NCBI RefSeq assembly: GCF_018991925.1
Contig: NW_024744462.1
Span: 40,001 to 104,000, forward strand
Source of the DNA: Homarus americanus
Taxonomy: Eukaryota > Arthropoda > Malacostraca > Decapoda > Nephropidae
Reading direction: 5' to 3'
Length of the DNA stretch: 64,000 nt
Program-made: the position numbers and the translations under genes
Notes under the pieces: generated by a model
Database searches by the model: none
What the model was told of the DNA's origin: nothing
Seen by the model: the letters and a program-made list of their open reading frames with translations, nothing else
Shown here: positions 46,041 to 57,776 of the stretch, one piece after another
How positions within the stretch are numbered: position 1 is the stretch's first letter
How the letters are laid out: each line of letters begins with the position of its first letter

Positions 46041-46650
46041 GAAAACCACAGTCCCTAGAGGAGGATGTCGAATGTTTTTAGCACTGTCTTGTGTATGTAA
46101 CCCAAAACACAAGTCTGGATAACATGTAAAAAAGTATCAGTGAGTTTGTGTGTTATTTAGGGTCATGTGTTGAGGCTAATGTGGGAGAGATTTATAGTTT
46201 ATGTGGAAAGGAAGAGTTTATGTGGAAAAGAAAAGTCCATAGAAGTTTATGAAGGTTTGTTTTAATACCATTCTGAGTTGTTTTGAAGGCTTAAGTGGTG
46301 TAATCAGGGTTTATTTTCACTATACTAAGTTGTTTTAATTTTTAGTGGTTTAATCAGGGTTTATTTACACCATCTAATTTATAAGTTATAGTTTAAAGTA
46401 TTAGTATAAGGCGATATGACGTGAGTTTATGCCTTAATTATATAGATCAGGTAATTAATTAAGACTAATATCACCTGTCCATTGAGGTATATAGATAGGT
46501 AATTAAGTGTTGTGATTATATCTGAACACGTGTATAGGCTGTAGTGAAGATATATATAATTTAGTTAAGTGTGTGATATCTAGTGGAGTTATTTATTTAC
46601 TTAGGAACTATATCTGATTATTGGTTTTTTTAGTGATATACCAGTTGAAG

Positions 46651-47048
<398 letters not shown>

Positions 47049-47334
47049 CTGTGTTATTGTGTGCGTGCGTGCGTGCGTTCTAGATAATATTTTCACTTGT
47101 GTATTTCGTATAGATAAAAGAAAGTGTTAGTGAAAGGGAAATTAATTTAGTTCAAGGTGTAAGTTGAGGACGGCTACAGCAAGTACACTTAAAGAGGTCA
47201 CTGATAATTAATTAGTGTCTTATAAGTATGTCTGGTAATTACTTATGTCTGATTATATGTTAGTAATGTGTTAAGTAATATATTATCTGAATATTAATGA
47301 TATAATCCCTCATGATCTTGGCTTAGAAAACTGG

Positions 47335-47410
47335 TTATGTTATGTTATGTTATGTTATGTTTATGTAGATGTTACGTTATCTTATGTTATGTTAGGTTAG
47401 GTTATGTTTT
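47335..47410 (+). repeat. (TTATG)n with TTAGG units
   Basis: GTTATGTTATGTTATG repeats followed by GTTAGGTTAGGTTATG, a pentanucleotide tract related to the telomere motif. Confidence 0.9.
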
Positions 47411-47713
47411 GTTAATGTGTTATAACATGAATATTAATTAAAACAAATACAGGTTAATTAAAAAAGTGATATACCTCTATAACAAACGTCTTATTACTTG
47501 CGTTAGTCTAATTAATTAACGAAAATTTTATAAATGTCGCAGAAAACACATCAAGAATTTATATTGTATTGAAAAAATTCTGTATTTTTCTTAAGGGTAT
47601 TTTTAGTGAGTTGTTGTGTCGTTCTTGTCGGGGATAAGGTGTAGTGAGGTGAGGTAAGCTGGTAATATACTGACGCAGGTGTGAACAGGTGAGATGTTCT
47701 TTACCTGATCAAG

Positions 47714-47760
<47 letters not shown>
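47714..47760 (+). repeat. (TG)n microsatellite
   Basis: About 46 bases, intronic, 82 bases from the splice donor of the upstream homeobox exon. Confidence 0.97.
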
Positions 47761-47762
<2 letters not shown>

Positions 47763-47841
47763 GATATGATAAGGCTTGTGTGCGTATAGATGTCGGGGCA
47801 GAAGGAAGGAAGGAACGAAGGAAGGAGGGGATAGGACTCAC

Positions 47842-47936
47842 CTGTACTCTGGTGAAGGAGGTACGGGGCTTCTTGCGTTTGGGCGGCGTCCTGGACTGGT
47901 AGGGGTGACCGATCCTACGAGGGAAGCCGAAGGGAC
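47842..47936 (-). CDS. C15: TLX/C15-family homeobox gene, exon with IGHPYQ leader and homeodomain N-arm
   Basis: On the minus strand CCATCAG precedes 95 coding bases ending CAG/GTGAGT. Two bases of a split codon are followed by 31 codons. They read PFGFPRRIGHPYQSRTPP, then KRKKPRTSFTRVQ. The RRIGHPYQxRTPPKRKKPRTSF block is the diagnostic leader plus basic N-terminal arm of TLX1/TLX3 and fly C15, with F8 of the homeodomain present. It joins in phase 0 to the exon at 44633-44766, completing homeodomain positions 1-56 plus most of codon 57. The upstream exon(s), expected to carry an Eh1-like repression motif, were not recognised on the minus strand between 47937 and the window end. They may lie outside the window or be poorly conserved. 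Confidence 0.92.
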
Positions 47937-48046
47937 CTGATGGAGAGACAAGGAAAGGTCAAAGGTCATCAGAGGGTCAACAAGGACACGAGGAACATCA
48001 TAAAACAACACGTCATACAATAATTCCAAGAAGTTATTAATACTAC

Positions 48047-48049
<3 letters not shown>

Positions 48050-48087
<38 letters not shown>

Positions 48088-48088
48088 T
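48050..48088 (+). repeat. (CAT)n microsatellite
   Basis: About 13 ATC units, ~115 bases upstream of the homeobox exon acceptor. Confidence 0.96.
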
Positions 48089-48260
48089 ACAGTCCTTACC
48101 CTCACTACATCAGAACTACCTAAGTGTAAACAAGGCAATCCAGACAGCTACAGGGAGAGACACAACAGCCTCTCGTGGTGTCTTGAGGGGAACTAAAAGG
48201 TCTTGGTTGAGATGCAAATTTTTATGGTGTGCTGGGTGTGTTGGTGGTCCTGCCTGGGGT

Positions 48261-48261
<1 letters not shown>

Positions 48262-48320
<59 letters not shown>
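48262..48320 (+). repeat. (GA)n microsatellite
   Basis: About 57 bases. Confidence 0.97.
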
Positions 48321-48322
<2 letters not shown>

Positions 48323-48839
48323 TGATAATGGTCCAATGTTACTGTATACTATTTTAATAACCTGATTTAATGGAACAAAACAATTGACTTACAACACTAT
48401 TATTTTAGACACAATAGAGTGTGGATAATGCTATGCTGAAGGAAGATAAGTTGAAACTCTTAACCTCAAGCATATATAATATAACCTCTCTCTGTAAGGT
48501 CAATATTACCTCTCTTAATGGAGGATTGTTTTACCTGTAATTACTACGTCTTAATTGATTCAATTATTTTTATTTTATTTTTTAATTTACTTCTTTTATT
48601 TCTTGTCAGTTATTCATCATCATCTTTATTCTTTCTCTTCTTCCTCCTCCTCTTTTTCATCTAGTCTCTCCTTCCTTTTCCTTATTCTTTTCCTTTAATA
48701 GATAGGAAATTTGACTCTCTCTCTCTCTCTCTCTTCCTCACAATAGGGAAGAGGAGGAGGAGAGAGAGGACAGAGGGTGGTAATGAGGAGGACCAAGACA
48801 CTAGTACACCAGATGGTTGGTACACATCACCCCAGACCA

Positions 48840-48914
<75 letters not shown>
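48840..48914 (+). repeat. (GT)n microsatellite
   Basis: About 74 bases. Confidence 0.98.
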
Positions 48915-48918
<4 letters not shown>

Positions 48919-49011
48919 ATCACCCTATGTACAGCCCGCAGTGTACAATATCCAACACACCCAATTAACCTGACGAACCTCAATCATTACCTGGGGACGA
49001 CCTGTGGGACT

Positions 49012-49120
49012 TAGGGGACCTGGGACTTAGGGGACCTGGGACTTGGGAGACCTGGGACTTAGGGACCTGGGACTTGGAGACCTGGGACTTGGGAGACCTG
49101 GGACTTGGGACCTGGGGATT
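49012..49120 (+). repeat. ~16-bp minisatellite (GACCTGGGACTTGGGA)
   Basis: About seven units, with TAGGG/TTGGGA variants. Confidence 0.93.
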
Positions 49121-49189
49121 ACTTGGGAACTTCAAGAATATCCCGTTGGCTCTAAGTCTCGGGGTGAAGATGGTGAAGCATGGGGAGTT

Positions 49190-49430
49190 GAAATAGGGGA
49201 GGAAAGAGGAAGGGGGGAGTTTAGATGAGGAAGGACTGAAGATGGGGAGGTGAAGTTTAGAGGGGGGGTGGTGGATTTGGGGAGGAAGGAGAAGTTTTGG
49301 AGGAGAGGGGGGGGGGGGGGGGGGGAGAGAGAGAGAGAGATTTTCTAGGGAGGAGGTTGAGAGTTAAGAGAGTTAAACTAGGGAGGAGTGGGAGGAGAGA
49401 GGGAGGAGGGGGGAGAGGGGAGAGAGCTTC
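49190..49430 (+). repeat. Purine-rich tract with a 19-G run and (GA)n
   Basis: G19 lies at about 49307-49325, joined to (AG)n. Confidence 0.93.
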
Positions 49431-49499
49431 ACTACCTGGACGCTGTACAGTGACACCCGAGAATTGTGGTGGTCACTTACAGGGTACTTAAATAGAGGG

Positions 49500-49765
49500 G
49501 CGCGCTGTTGGGTTGGGGGAGTGGGGAGGAGGAGGGATGGGGAGAGGAGGGAGAGTGAGAGGATAGGAGAAGAGGGAGATGTAAAACTGAGAGTGAGAGG
49601 GATAGGGAGAGGAGGGGGAGAAGGTTGGAGAGAGGGAGGAAAGAGATAGGAGGGGGGAGAAGGATGGATGAAAATAGAGGGAGGAGTGAGAGGGAGAGGA
49701 AAGAGGATTAAAATTAAGGAATGGGAGATAACAGTTGGGGAGAATAGATGGGGAGATAAGGGGGT
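49500..49765 (+). repeat. Purine-rich low-complexity tract
   Basis: GGGAGAGGAGGGAGAG-type sequence; frames across it are compositional. Confidence 0.85.
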
Positions 49766-49860
49766 GGGTGGGTGACCCCCAGGTGTGTTGGGGGCGATGT
49801 GAACTTCCCCAACACACCTGTATTTGTGTACATGTATTAAGTACAGGGCTTAAAGGTAGT

Positions 49861-49978
49861 ACACACACACACATCACCACACAACCAACACACACAACAC
49901 AAACACACACACACACACACACACACATACACACACACAACACACACACACACACACACATCACTACACATACACAAT

Positions 49979-50048
<70 letters not shown>
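49861..50048 (+). repeat. Compound (CA)n
   Basis: Several CA blocks with ATCACCAC and ACAACAC interruptions, ending in ~66 bases of pure CA. Confidence 0.97.
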
Positions 50049-50051
<3 letters not shown>

Positions 50052-50177
50052 ACATTAAAACAAAGATCACTTATTGAGAACATGACTTATTAGGACCGAC
50101 AAAACTGTGAAAAAATGTAGAGGAAATAGAAATGTGAGCAGATGGCCAACAACAGGACAGAGAAATGTTTAAAATGA

Positions 50178-51763
50178 CGGTGTGTGGTGGTGATGGACAG
50201 GTATGGGTGGTGGTGACAGGGTGGTGATGGACAGGTGTGGGTGGTGGTGGGCAGGTATGGGTGGTGATGGACAGGTATGGGTGGTGGTGGACAGGTATGG
50301 GTGGTGGTGGACAGGTATGGGTGGTGATGGACAGGTATGGGTGGTGGTGGACAGTGGTGGGTGGTGGTGGAGAGGTATGGGTGGTGGTGGACAGGTATGG
50401 GTGGTGATGGACAGGTATGGGTGGTGGTGGACAGGTATGGGTGGTGGTGGACAGGTATGGGTGGTGATGGACAGGTATGGTGGTGGTGGACAGGTATGGG
50501 TGGTGGTGGAGAGGTATGGGTGGTGGTGGACAGGTATGGGTGGTGATGGACAGGTATGGGTGGTGATGACAGGTGGTGATGGACAGGCATGGGTGGTGAT
50601 GGACAGGTGGGTGGTGTGATGGACAGGTATGGGTGGTGGTGGACAGGTATGGGTGGTGATGGACAGGTATGGGTGGTGATGGACAGGTATGGGTGGGGAT
50701 AGGTATGGGTGGTGATGGACAGGCATGGGTGGTGGTGGACAGGTATGGGTGGTGGTGGAGAGGTATGGGTGGTGGGCAGGTATGGGTGGTGGTGGACAGT
50801 ATGGGTGGGATGGACAGGTATGTGGGTGGTGTGGACAGGTATGGGTGGTGGTGGACAGGTATGGGTGGTGGTGGGCAGGTATGGGTGGTGGTGACAGGTA
50901 TGGGTGGTGATGGACAGGTATGGGTGGTGGTGGACAGGTATGGGTGGTGGTGGACAGGTATGGGGTGGTGATGGACAGGTATGGGTGGTGGTGGACAGGC
51001 ATGGGTGGTGGTGGAGAGGCATGGGTGGTGGGGCAGGTATGGGTGGTGGTGGACAGGTATGGGTGGTGATGGACAGGTATGGGTGGTGATGACAGGCATG
51101 GTGTGATGGACAGGTATGGGTGGTGATGGACAGGTATGGGTGGTGGTGGAGAGGTATGGGTGGTGGTGGGCGGCATGGGTGGTGGTGGGTATGTATGGGC
51201 GGTGGTGGGCAGGTATGGGTGGTGGTGGACAGGTATGGGTGGTGGTGGCAGGTATGGGTGGTGGTGGGCAGCATGGGCGGGAAATACAGGTATGGGCGGT
51301 AGACAGGTTTAGGCCACCAGGTATGGGGTGGTGGTAGGCAGGTATGGGCGGTGGTGGATAAGTATGGGCGGGATAGACAGGTATGGGCGGGGTAGACAAG
51401 TATGTGCGGGGTAGACGGGTATGGGCGGGTAGACAGGTTTAGACAATAATTGGGCAGGTATGGGCGGTGGTGGACACGTATGGGCGGTGGTGGATAGGTA
51501 TGGCTGGGATAGACGTATATGGGGTAGACGGTATAGACCATAGTTGGGCAGGTATGGGCGGTGGTGGACACGTATGGGCGGGATAGACAGGTATGGGCGG
51601 TGGACAGGTATGGGCGGATAGACAAGTAAGGGCAATGGTTGGGCATGTATGGGCGGCGGTGGAGACAAATGGGCGGTGGTGGACAGGTATGGGTGATAGA
51701 CAGGTGTGGGCAATAGTTGGGCAGGTATGGGCAATAGTTGGGCAGGTATGGGCGGTGGTGGGC
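50178..51763 (+). repeat. 20-bp G-rich minisatellite, about 78 units
   Basis: The unit is ACAGGTATGGGTGGTGGTGG. Up to about 51190 the units carry GGGTGG with GGTGGTGG/GGTGATGG variants. From there to 51763 they carry GGGCGG, and the spacer changes to GATAGACAGG or AATAGTTGGGC. The 20-base unit lacks stop codons in every phase of the minus strand, which gives overlapping His/Pro/Thr frames of up to 561 codons. None is a gene. Confidence 0.96.
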
Positions 51764-51769
51764 GAGTGT

Positions 51770-52110
51770 TCCCATGGAGGACTTGGGCCAGACGCCTCAC
51801 TAGTGGGACACACAGGTGAGCTGGCCAGCCATGGGGACAGTTCCAAACGTCCACGCCTCCTCACGCTGAAACCCCGAGCCCTCCATGCCCTGGGTGACGG
51901 AGGCGTGGTGGACCAGGGTAACGGGCGATAGCAGGTACGATGACGGAGGCGTGGGTGACGGGAAGGTGACGGAGGAGGCGAGGATGTCGTAGCGTGGACG
52001 ATAGTGACGCAAGTTTAAGATGACGGGAATGTTTGATAGAGTGACGGTGACTCTAACCAGGGTGTCGGTGATAAGGAAAGATGACAATGATGATGATAGC
52101 AAAAGTTGAT
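51770..52110. other. Ordinary DNA with GGTGACGGAGGCG short repeats
   Basis: GGTGACGG / GATGACGG words recur every ~20-25 bases at 51890-52080. The remainder (51775-51890) is non-repetitive. No gene is assigned. Confidence 0.5.
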
Positions 52111-52604
52111 GGTGACGCTCACTGAAGAGACGATAGTAAGGGTGTAATGTTGTCTGGTAAAGTTGGATGATAGTGAAAAATCTTCAGTTGACGGTAGATA
52201 ATGAAGAAAGCAATCACCATCATTTCTAAATCAATGTTGACAATGAATGGACAGTCATTTAATATCATCTTCTAAAATCTTAACCAACAAACACACTCGT
52301 CACCACATCCAGCAGATTCTTGTATATAGATCACATTTATAGAAATTTAATAACCTGTTTCCATCATCCAGCTAAGGTACAGTATAGGAGATGACCTCAC
52401 AAAGTTATGAGTGGGAGAGAGATAGAGGGGTGAGAGGGAGAGACGGTGAGAGGGAGAGACAGAGGGTGAGAGGGAGAGACACCTTTAAACAATCTTCAAT
52501 GTGTAATGATGTTTATGTACTGTTTCCATCTTGAATTCCCTGTACGTGTACCAGTAATGTTGGGTTTGAATAAATGAAATGTCGGTGTCTGAGTGTGTGT
52601 GTGT

Positions 52605-52960
52605 AAGTTGAATTATCGTTTGATGCAGAGCTACTAGTTTATCGTGCACACACTGTCCATCCTGTGAGGGTAGCTCCTACAACTACAAGTACACAAAATA
52701 TCTACGACCAATGCCTCTGTTAAGTTTTGCAGTTGTACAGTGAGACGTTATCTACATTTCGTAAAATATGGATATTGTCTGAGGATTCTAGGTAAGACAC
52801 CATTGAGAGTCATATAGGTAGACATATTTTAAAGATTAGTTTGTTACATAATCTTGAATTTTCTTAGGCATTACATTAAAGAATGTTCTAGACGGTGCCG
52901 TAGTCTCGTCAACACACAAGCTGTACATGTCGTGTGTACAACGTCACTGTACAGACTGAC
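52605..52960 (-). mobile_element. LINE 3'-end relic, minus strand
   Basis: Positions 52630-52674 match the reverse complement of the LINE 3' end at 2661-2703. Both share GCTAC..TTTAT.GTGCA..CACT..CATCCTGTGAG..GTAGC with only a few differences in ~45 bases. The rest of the 3' UTR is not alignable by eye, so this is a divergent copy or a related family. The right (5') boundary is a guess. Confidence 0.55.
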
Positions 52961-53510
52961 CTTCATGATGTACTTGTAGCCAGGACGCAACATTTGCCTC
53001 CTGCCCACCTAAGTTCACTCAGCTGTTGTATAGATGGGCACCTAACTTTACTGCATTGGGGGAAGTGAAGGCGGTCACTGTACAGGAGGTTTAGTATACA
53101 GTGTGCTGTAACCTCACTGCCCCTAGCAGCCGTTAGGCCTATGGAACGTTTTTGTTTTTTATAGAACATGTATGTTGATCGGGTCACTGTAGTTAGGATT
53201 ACAGCCAGCAACAGCCCCGAGGAGACAGACCCTCTGTTTACATGGTCTTTAAAGTTTCACAAGGGAGTAATTGTGTTGGATTTCAGATCCAAGTAACGTA
53301 ACCTTCCTGACATAGTGTAGGGAGGAACACCATGGAACTGACCCTTCTTGAAAGTGCTCCTCTATCTTGGGGTGTCGTCTTCTGAAGATCTTAGTTTTCT
53401 CACCCGAGATGACAAGACTAAGATCAGTATGTACTCTCTCTCGGTATAAACAAGACCCGGGCGAGTGTAGAGGGCTGGCCGTGCTATCTTACTGCCACAC
53501 AAATCACCAC
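52960..53510. other. Ordinary-complexity DNA, possible repeat of unknown type
   Basis: Non-repetitive within the window. An 82-codon minus-strand frame (52963-53211) has no recognisable domain. Given the LINE relic beside it, this may be more of a transposable element. Confidence 0.4.
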
Positions 53511-53514
53511 CTCT

Positions 53515-53680
53515 CATCCCCTCCACTTTAAAAACTCAAACGTCTCAAGTGATTAAGGCGGCGAAGCGTCTAATGGCCTTACCTGGATTAATTGCCTTCA
53601 AATCCAGGTGGGAAGGCGCCGCACCTCCCCATTATTTGTATAGGTACCCGAGGGAGGTACCTAAAAGTGCGCCCAAGATA
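53515..53680. other. High-complexity island with 9-bp inverted repeat
   Basis: ACCTGGATT (53581-53589) and AATCCAGGT (53601-53609) are perfect inverted copies around 11 bases that include AATTGCC. GAGTGATTAAG-like and TCTAATGG words, and a GGTACC.GAGGGAGGTACC pair near 53644-53662, are also present. It is a candidate regulatory element upstream of the homeobox gene. Confidence 0.4.
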
Positions 53681-53959
53681 TCCTGAAATCTCCGGACGTC
53701 CAACAATATTTCGTTTTCGTCGGTTTTCTCGGCGCTTGTGGGAGTTTTCCGCGACTTAGTTCCACTGGATTGAGTGTCAGAATTAATCGGATATATTGGG
53801 GATGGATTGTATGTGTGGGATGACTATAGGGAGAAGAGATAGGAGAGGTTATGAGCGAAGTGTTGTGGGTCGGTGGTGGCGGCAAGGTCTCCGTGTTGGT
53901 CGGACTCGTCCCTATCGTCGACCCGACTATTAGACTCAGAAAAACAAACTGATGCCGAC

Positions 53960-54300
53960 CTGAGCCTGTCTACGCTCGTCGCTCCCGAGAACTATCGTTA
54001 GTACTGGTGATCGCCTGGTGACGTGTGACTGACTACCTTGCTGGTGATATGTTAGCAACGAATGGTTGTGGTTGTTGTTGGAGGAGACTTAATCGTTGTG
54101 ATCTGGCGGTGACTTACTGGTAGCGATCTGCTGTCTGGTTAGGTGTTGGTAAAAGCACTGATGTATTCTTGATGATGGTGATGTGATGGTGATTTATTGG
54201 TGAAGGGTTAATGGCCTGTCGGTGAAGTGCTGGTGATAGGGTAATAAAGAAGGGGATGCTGCTCTCCTGGTGAGCGTTTGGTGAGATCTTGGTGACCAGC
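53960..54300 (+). repeat. Decayed CTGGTGAT repeat
   Basis: CTGGTGAT / CGGTGAC / TTGGTGAG words recur every ~12-25 bases. Confidence 0.5.
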
Positions 54301-54315
54301 GCTGTGGCAGATCTA

Positions 54316-54316
<1 letters not shown>

Positions 54317-54366
<50 letters not shown>

Positions 54367-54385
54367 TATTATTATTATTTTTTTA
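54317..54385 (+). repeat. (TTA)n microsatellite
   Basis: About 20 units with one TAC interruption. Confidence 0.96.
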
Positions 54386-54940
54386 TTATCGTTATGATTA
54401 TTGTTGTTATTATTAGTACTAGTAATCGTCATAATTATTAGTTATTAATTGTTATCATCGTCGGTTTAAATGACTACGTTAAATAAGACATTTCCACCCT
54501 CTGACATATTAATCAAGGACTTTTTCATATCAGGCGTTTACTTCAAGACAATTTAGACCACAGGTGTGCTTAACTCAGGTAAACCCAAGTGTGAGCCGTG
54601 TGGGGGTGAGGAGCGGAGACCTTGTTGATAACGGGTGACGCGCCGTAGCTCACACCACCCTGGCGAACAACTTCACCGATGGCGATCAGATTTAGCGGGA
54701 TGATAGTGGTTAACGTCGGGCAACCAGGGATTATATTTTGGTTGAGTGAGCCTCCTTGACCCAGGCGTCGAGAGGGTTAAAGTTTATGTAGTGTTTGTTG
54801 GTTGTGTGGCAGAGAGAATTGTGTGGTGACGCCGTGGTTCATAATGTGGTGATGGTGGTGGTGATGGTGTTAATGTGTGATGAAGTGATTGTGACAGGGG
54901 CTTATTTTGGTTTTATTCAACCTATATATGAGACAGAAAA

Positions 54941-54944
<4 letters not shown>

Positions 54945-55002
<58 letters not shown>
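54945..55002 (+). repeat. (AC)n microsatellite
   Basis: About 58 bases. Confidence 0.98.
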
Positions 55003-55007
<5 letters not shown>

Positions 55008-55009
55008 TA

Positions 55010-55590
55010 AACATCGATAAAGGGTAGTAATTTATGAGTGACCTTCTCCAAATTATAGGTTTTCTACCAAGTATATACACACTATACTCTATATCCCTAC
55101 TGATATGAGAGGCAATTTGCCATTCTATTCCAGTAATTACAGGTTATGTATATACAGCAGCTCTGTCTGGCAATACTGGACAGTAACGGGGTTGCCAGTG
55201 AGGCATTATTATTATCATCATTCTGTACACCTCATGTTTACCATCTTTCTGGTATACTGATTATAATGTGGGTGTGTGTGTAGTACAGTATATTGTTCTC
55301 ATCTGTCCTAAATGTCTTTAACTATCCGAAGTCTAGCCGAATTTAACCGAACAACAGAAAAGTAGAATTAAAATCAATCATGGATGTACTGTAGTTTGAT
55401 GTACAGATTAGTCTCGTAATAGCAGGAAGTGAATTAATGAACTGTGTCACTTTTAGGGTAAAAATTTATAAACATCTCAGCGAGGATAAATTATTCCAGT
55501 CAGGGTAGAGGGAACAAGGATTAACTTTGTAGATTAAGGATATTTGAATTAAGGGGATATAGATTATGGGAACATGGGTTAGGGAGTACA
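55010..55590. other. AT-rich ordinary DNA, no gene recognised
   Basis: No coding evidence. Confidence 0.5.
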
Positions 55591-55591
55591 T

Positions 55592-56015
55592 GTGACCGCT
55601 AAAGGGCGGGGGTGGTGTTGGGGTGGCCGCTGAAGGGGTGGTGTTGGGGGTGGCCCTGAAGGGCGGGGGTGGTGTTAAAGGCCGCTAGAGGGGGTGGTGT
55701 TGGGGTGGCCGCTGAAGGGGTGGTGTTGGGGTGGCCGCTGAAGGGGTGGTGTTGGGGTGGCGCTGAAGGGGGTGGTGTTGGGGTGCTGGGGGTGGTGTTA
55801 GTGGCCGCTGAAGGGGGTGGTGTTGGGGTGGCCGCGCTGAAGGGGTGGTGTGGGTGGCCGCTGAAGGGCGGGGTGTTGGTTGGCCGCTAAAGGGCGGGGG
55901 TGGTGTTGGGTGCCGCTAAAGGTGGGGGGTGGTGTTGGGGTGGCCGCTGAAGGGCAGGTGGTGTTGGTGGCCGCTAAAGGGCGGGGGTGGTGTTGGGGTG
56001 ACCGTTAAAGGGCAT
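55592..56015 (+). repeat. ~26-bp minisatellite (GTGGCCGCTGAAGGGGTGGTGTTGGG)
   Basis: About 16 units. Variants are CTGAAGGG/CTAAAGGGCGGGG. Several units have lost one to three bases. Confidence 0.95.
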
Positions 56016-56019
56016 GTGG

Positions 56020-57260
56020 GCGGGATTGGGTGTCTGAATAACCGTCAGGGACTTGTCGGTGAGATTTAAGTGAATGGGTGGCGTGAGTGTGGCAGCTACG
56101 GGCGCGAGGGCTAGTGAGGAGAGTGAATGGCGTGTGGGTGGGGCTTAAGAATGTGGGTGGCATGTGGGCGGGAGATAAGGGGTGAGGACAGTTGTTAGGA
56201 GCGAGACTATGAGCGTCAGGAGTGATTATAATGATATGAATGACGTGTGGGTGAACAAATGAGCGTCTGGCCTGTACTCGGTGTGGGCGTGGGCGTGGGC
56301 GGCTACAGGCAACTAAAAGACTACTACCTGGTCTCACCCCGACCACCTCACTTATGTCGGCCAGTTGTTTGTATTATGTTGACTATATAAAACATAATTT
56401 ACAATTCCCCTTAACAAAAGATCAAGAGAAACTACACCACAAAAGACACCTTCCCCCACTCCCCCCTCCCCCTTCCCCTTCCCCCTTCCCCCTCCCTTGA
56501 TCCCGCAGTAAGAGGTGAGGCTGAGGTTGTATTATAGGGAACACCATCACCTTCTCGATACCCGCTATAAAAGAAAATAACAATAGACAATCGAACCCTC
56601 ATCAATTGGATCCTATTCTTCTTTTTTTTTCTCTATAGAGGAAGTGATGCACCTCATTGTGGCATCCCATCACCAGGCGCCTCGACCTCTTTTAAATCGA
56701 GTTGGATCCTTGTTCTTACACGTTGAGGATTCATAGAGGAGTAATGTTGATAAAATATAAACACTTGTAACCTAAACACCGCTTCGGGTCCCTCGTCTAG
56801 GTAAATGTTTCTCTCTGCAAATCGTTGGGTTATTGTTATGGCGGAGGTGTGGACGTCTTCTTCAGGTTCCCGTTTGGTGGAGAGTCAGCCGTCATGCCCC
56901 GGGGAGTGAAACAATGGTCAATAAAAGATAATGAGTTTATAGCCGCAATCAGATTAAAGCGTTTCTCAATCACTTGGAGGAGTAGTGTTCTCCTCCTCCA
57001 CCCTAATGGCGCTGTTGTCGCAATGACTCGATATATTTACTAAATAATACTTGTATGTTTACAGATGGATGACATTACACCTGTACACAACCCTTATTAC
57101 ACAACGTTACATTACTGAGACATACAGGTAAAGGTGTTTTGTATTACATAATAGAAAGACATTTATTACAAGGTGTTCTGTGGTCTATAACTTTATGGTG
57201 ACAGAAGCCTATATATACCTGTGTGGCGTATGAGCATAACACCTGTATCTAGAGCAGCTT
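56020..57260. other. Ordinary DNA, no gene recognised
   Basis: GTGGGCGTGGGCG-type short repeats occur at 56280-56302 and a C-rich patch at 56456-56500. No exon is recognised. Confidence 0.5.
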
Positions 57261-57266
57261 ATTATC

Positions 57267-57428
57267 TGTCACAGGTGTTTTTCGTATAGTGAGTCATTAC
57301 AGGTGTGTTCCGGGTATAGCAACCAACAAGTCAATATCTGTCACAGGTGTTTTTCGTATAGTGAGACATTACAGGTGTGTTCCGGGTATAGCAACCAACA
57401 AGTCAATATCTGTCACAGGTGTTTTAAG
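57267..57428 (+). repeat. 72-bp tandem repeat, 2.2 copies
   Basis: TGTCACAGGTGTTTTTCGTA starts at 57267, 57339 and, partially, 57411. The first two units differ at very few positions, so this is a recent duplication. Confidence 0.95.
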
Positions 57429-57429
57429 A

Positions 57430-57741
57430 TCAACAATAACGTCGTCCAAATCTTTTCTTTATTTCTTATCATATTCAGTTAAAACAGTGGGTAATAATTG
57501 TTATCTCTGAGGTGAGTCTTCGTGTTAAGAATTTATCAGATGTTCTCCCTGACGCTAGACTTTTTGTTTTGTCTTTTTGTGTTAATCTCTGGACTCGCTA
57601 TCTTGTTCTTCAGGGCTTTAATATAGTGTGAGTTGTCTGTGTCCCTTGAAATTATATATCTCGTTTTTTTTTTCCTTGATGTCACAAAGGAAAAAAATGT
57701 GAAGTAAAATCATAAAACCAGAAAATATATATGATTTATTT

Positions 57742-57776
<35 letters not shown>

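Noticed and set aside
47937..48086. Extension of the upstream homeobox exon toward 48086
   Set aside because: The in-frame acceptor CCATCAG sits where TLX similarity begins; beyond it lie ordinary sequence and a CAT repeat.
50071..51775. 561-, 442- and 335-codon His/Pro/Thr-rich frames on the minus strand
   Set aside because: They come from a 20-bp repeat lacking stops in every phase. Overlapping frames are all open and all equally repetitive.
52963..53211. 82-codon minus-strand frame as a gene
   Set aside because: No recognisable domain, no splice context, and next to a LINE relic. Probably chance or transposon debris.
56825..57043. 72-codon plus-strand frame
   Set aside because: Single short frame without recognisable similarity.
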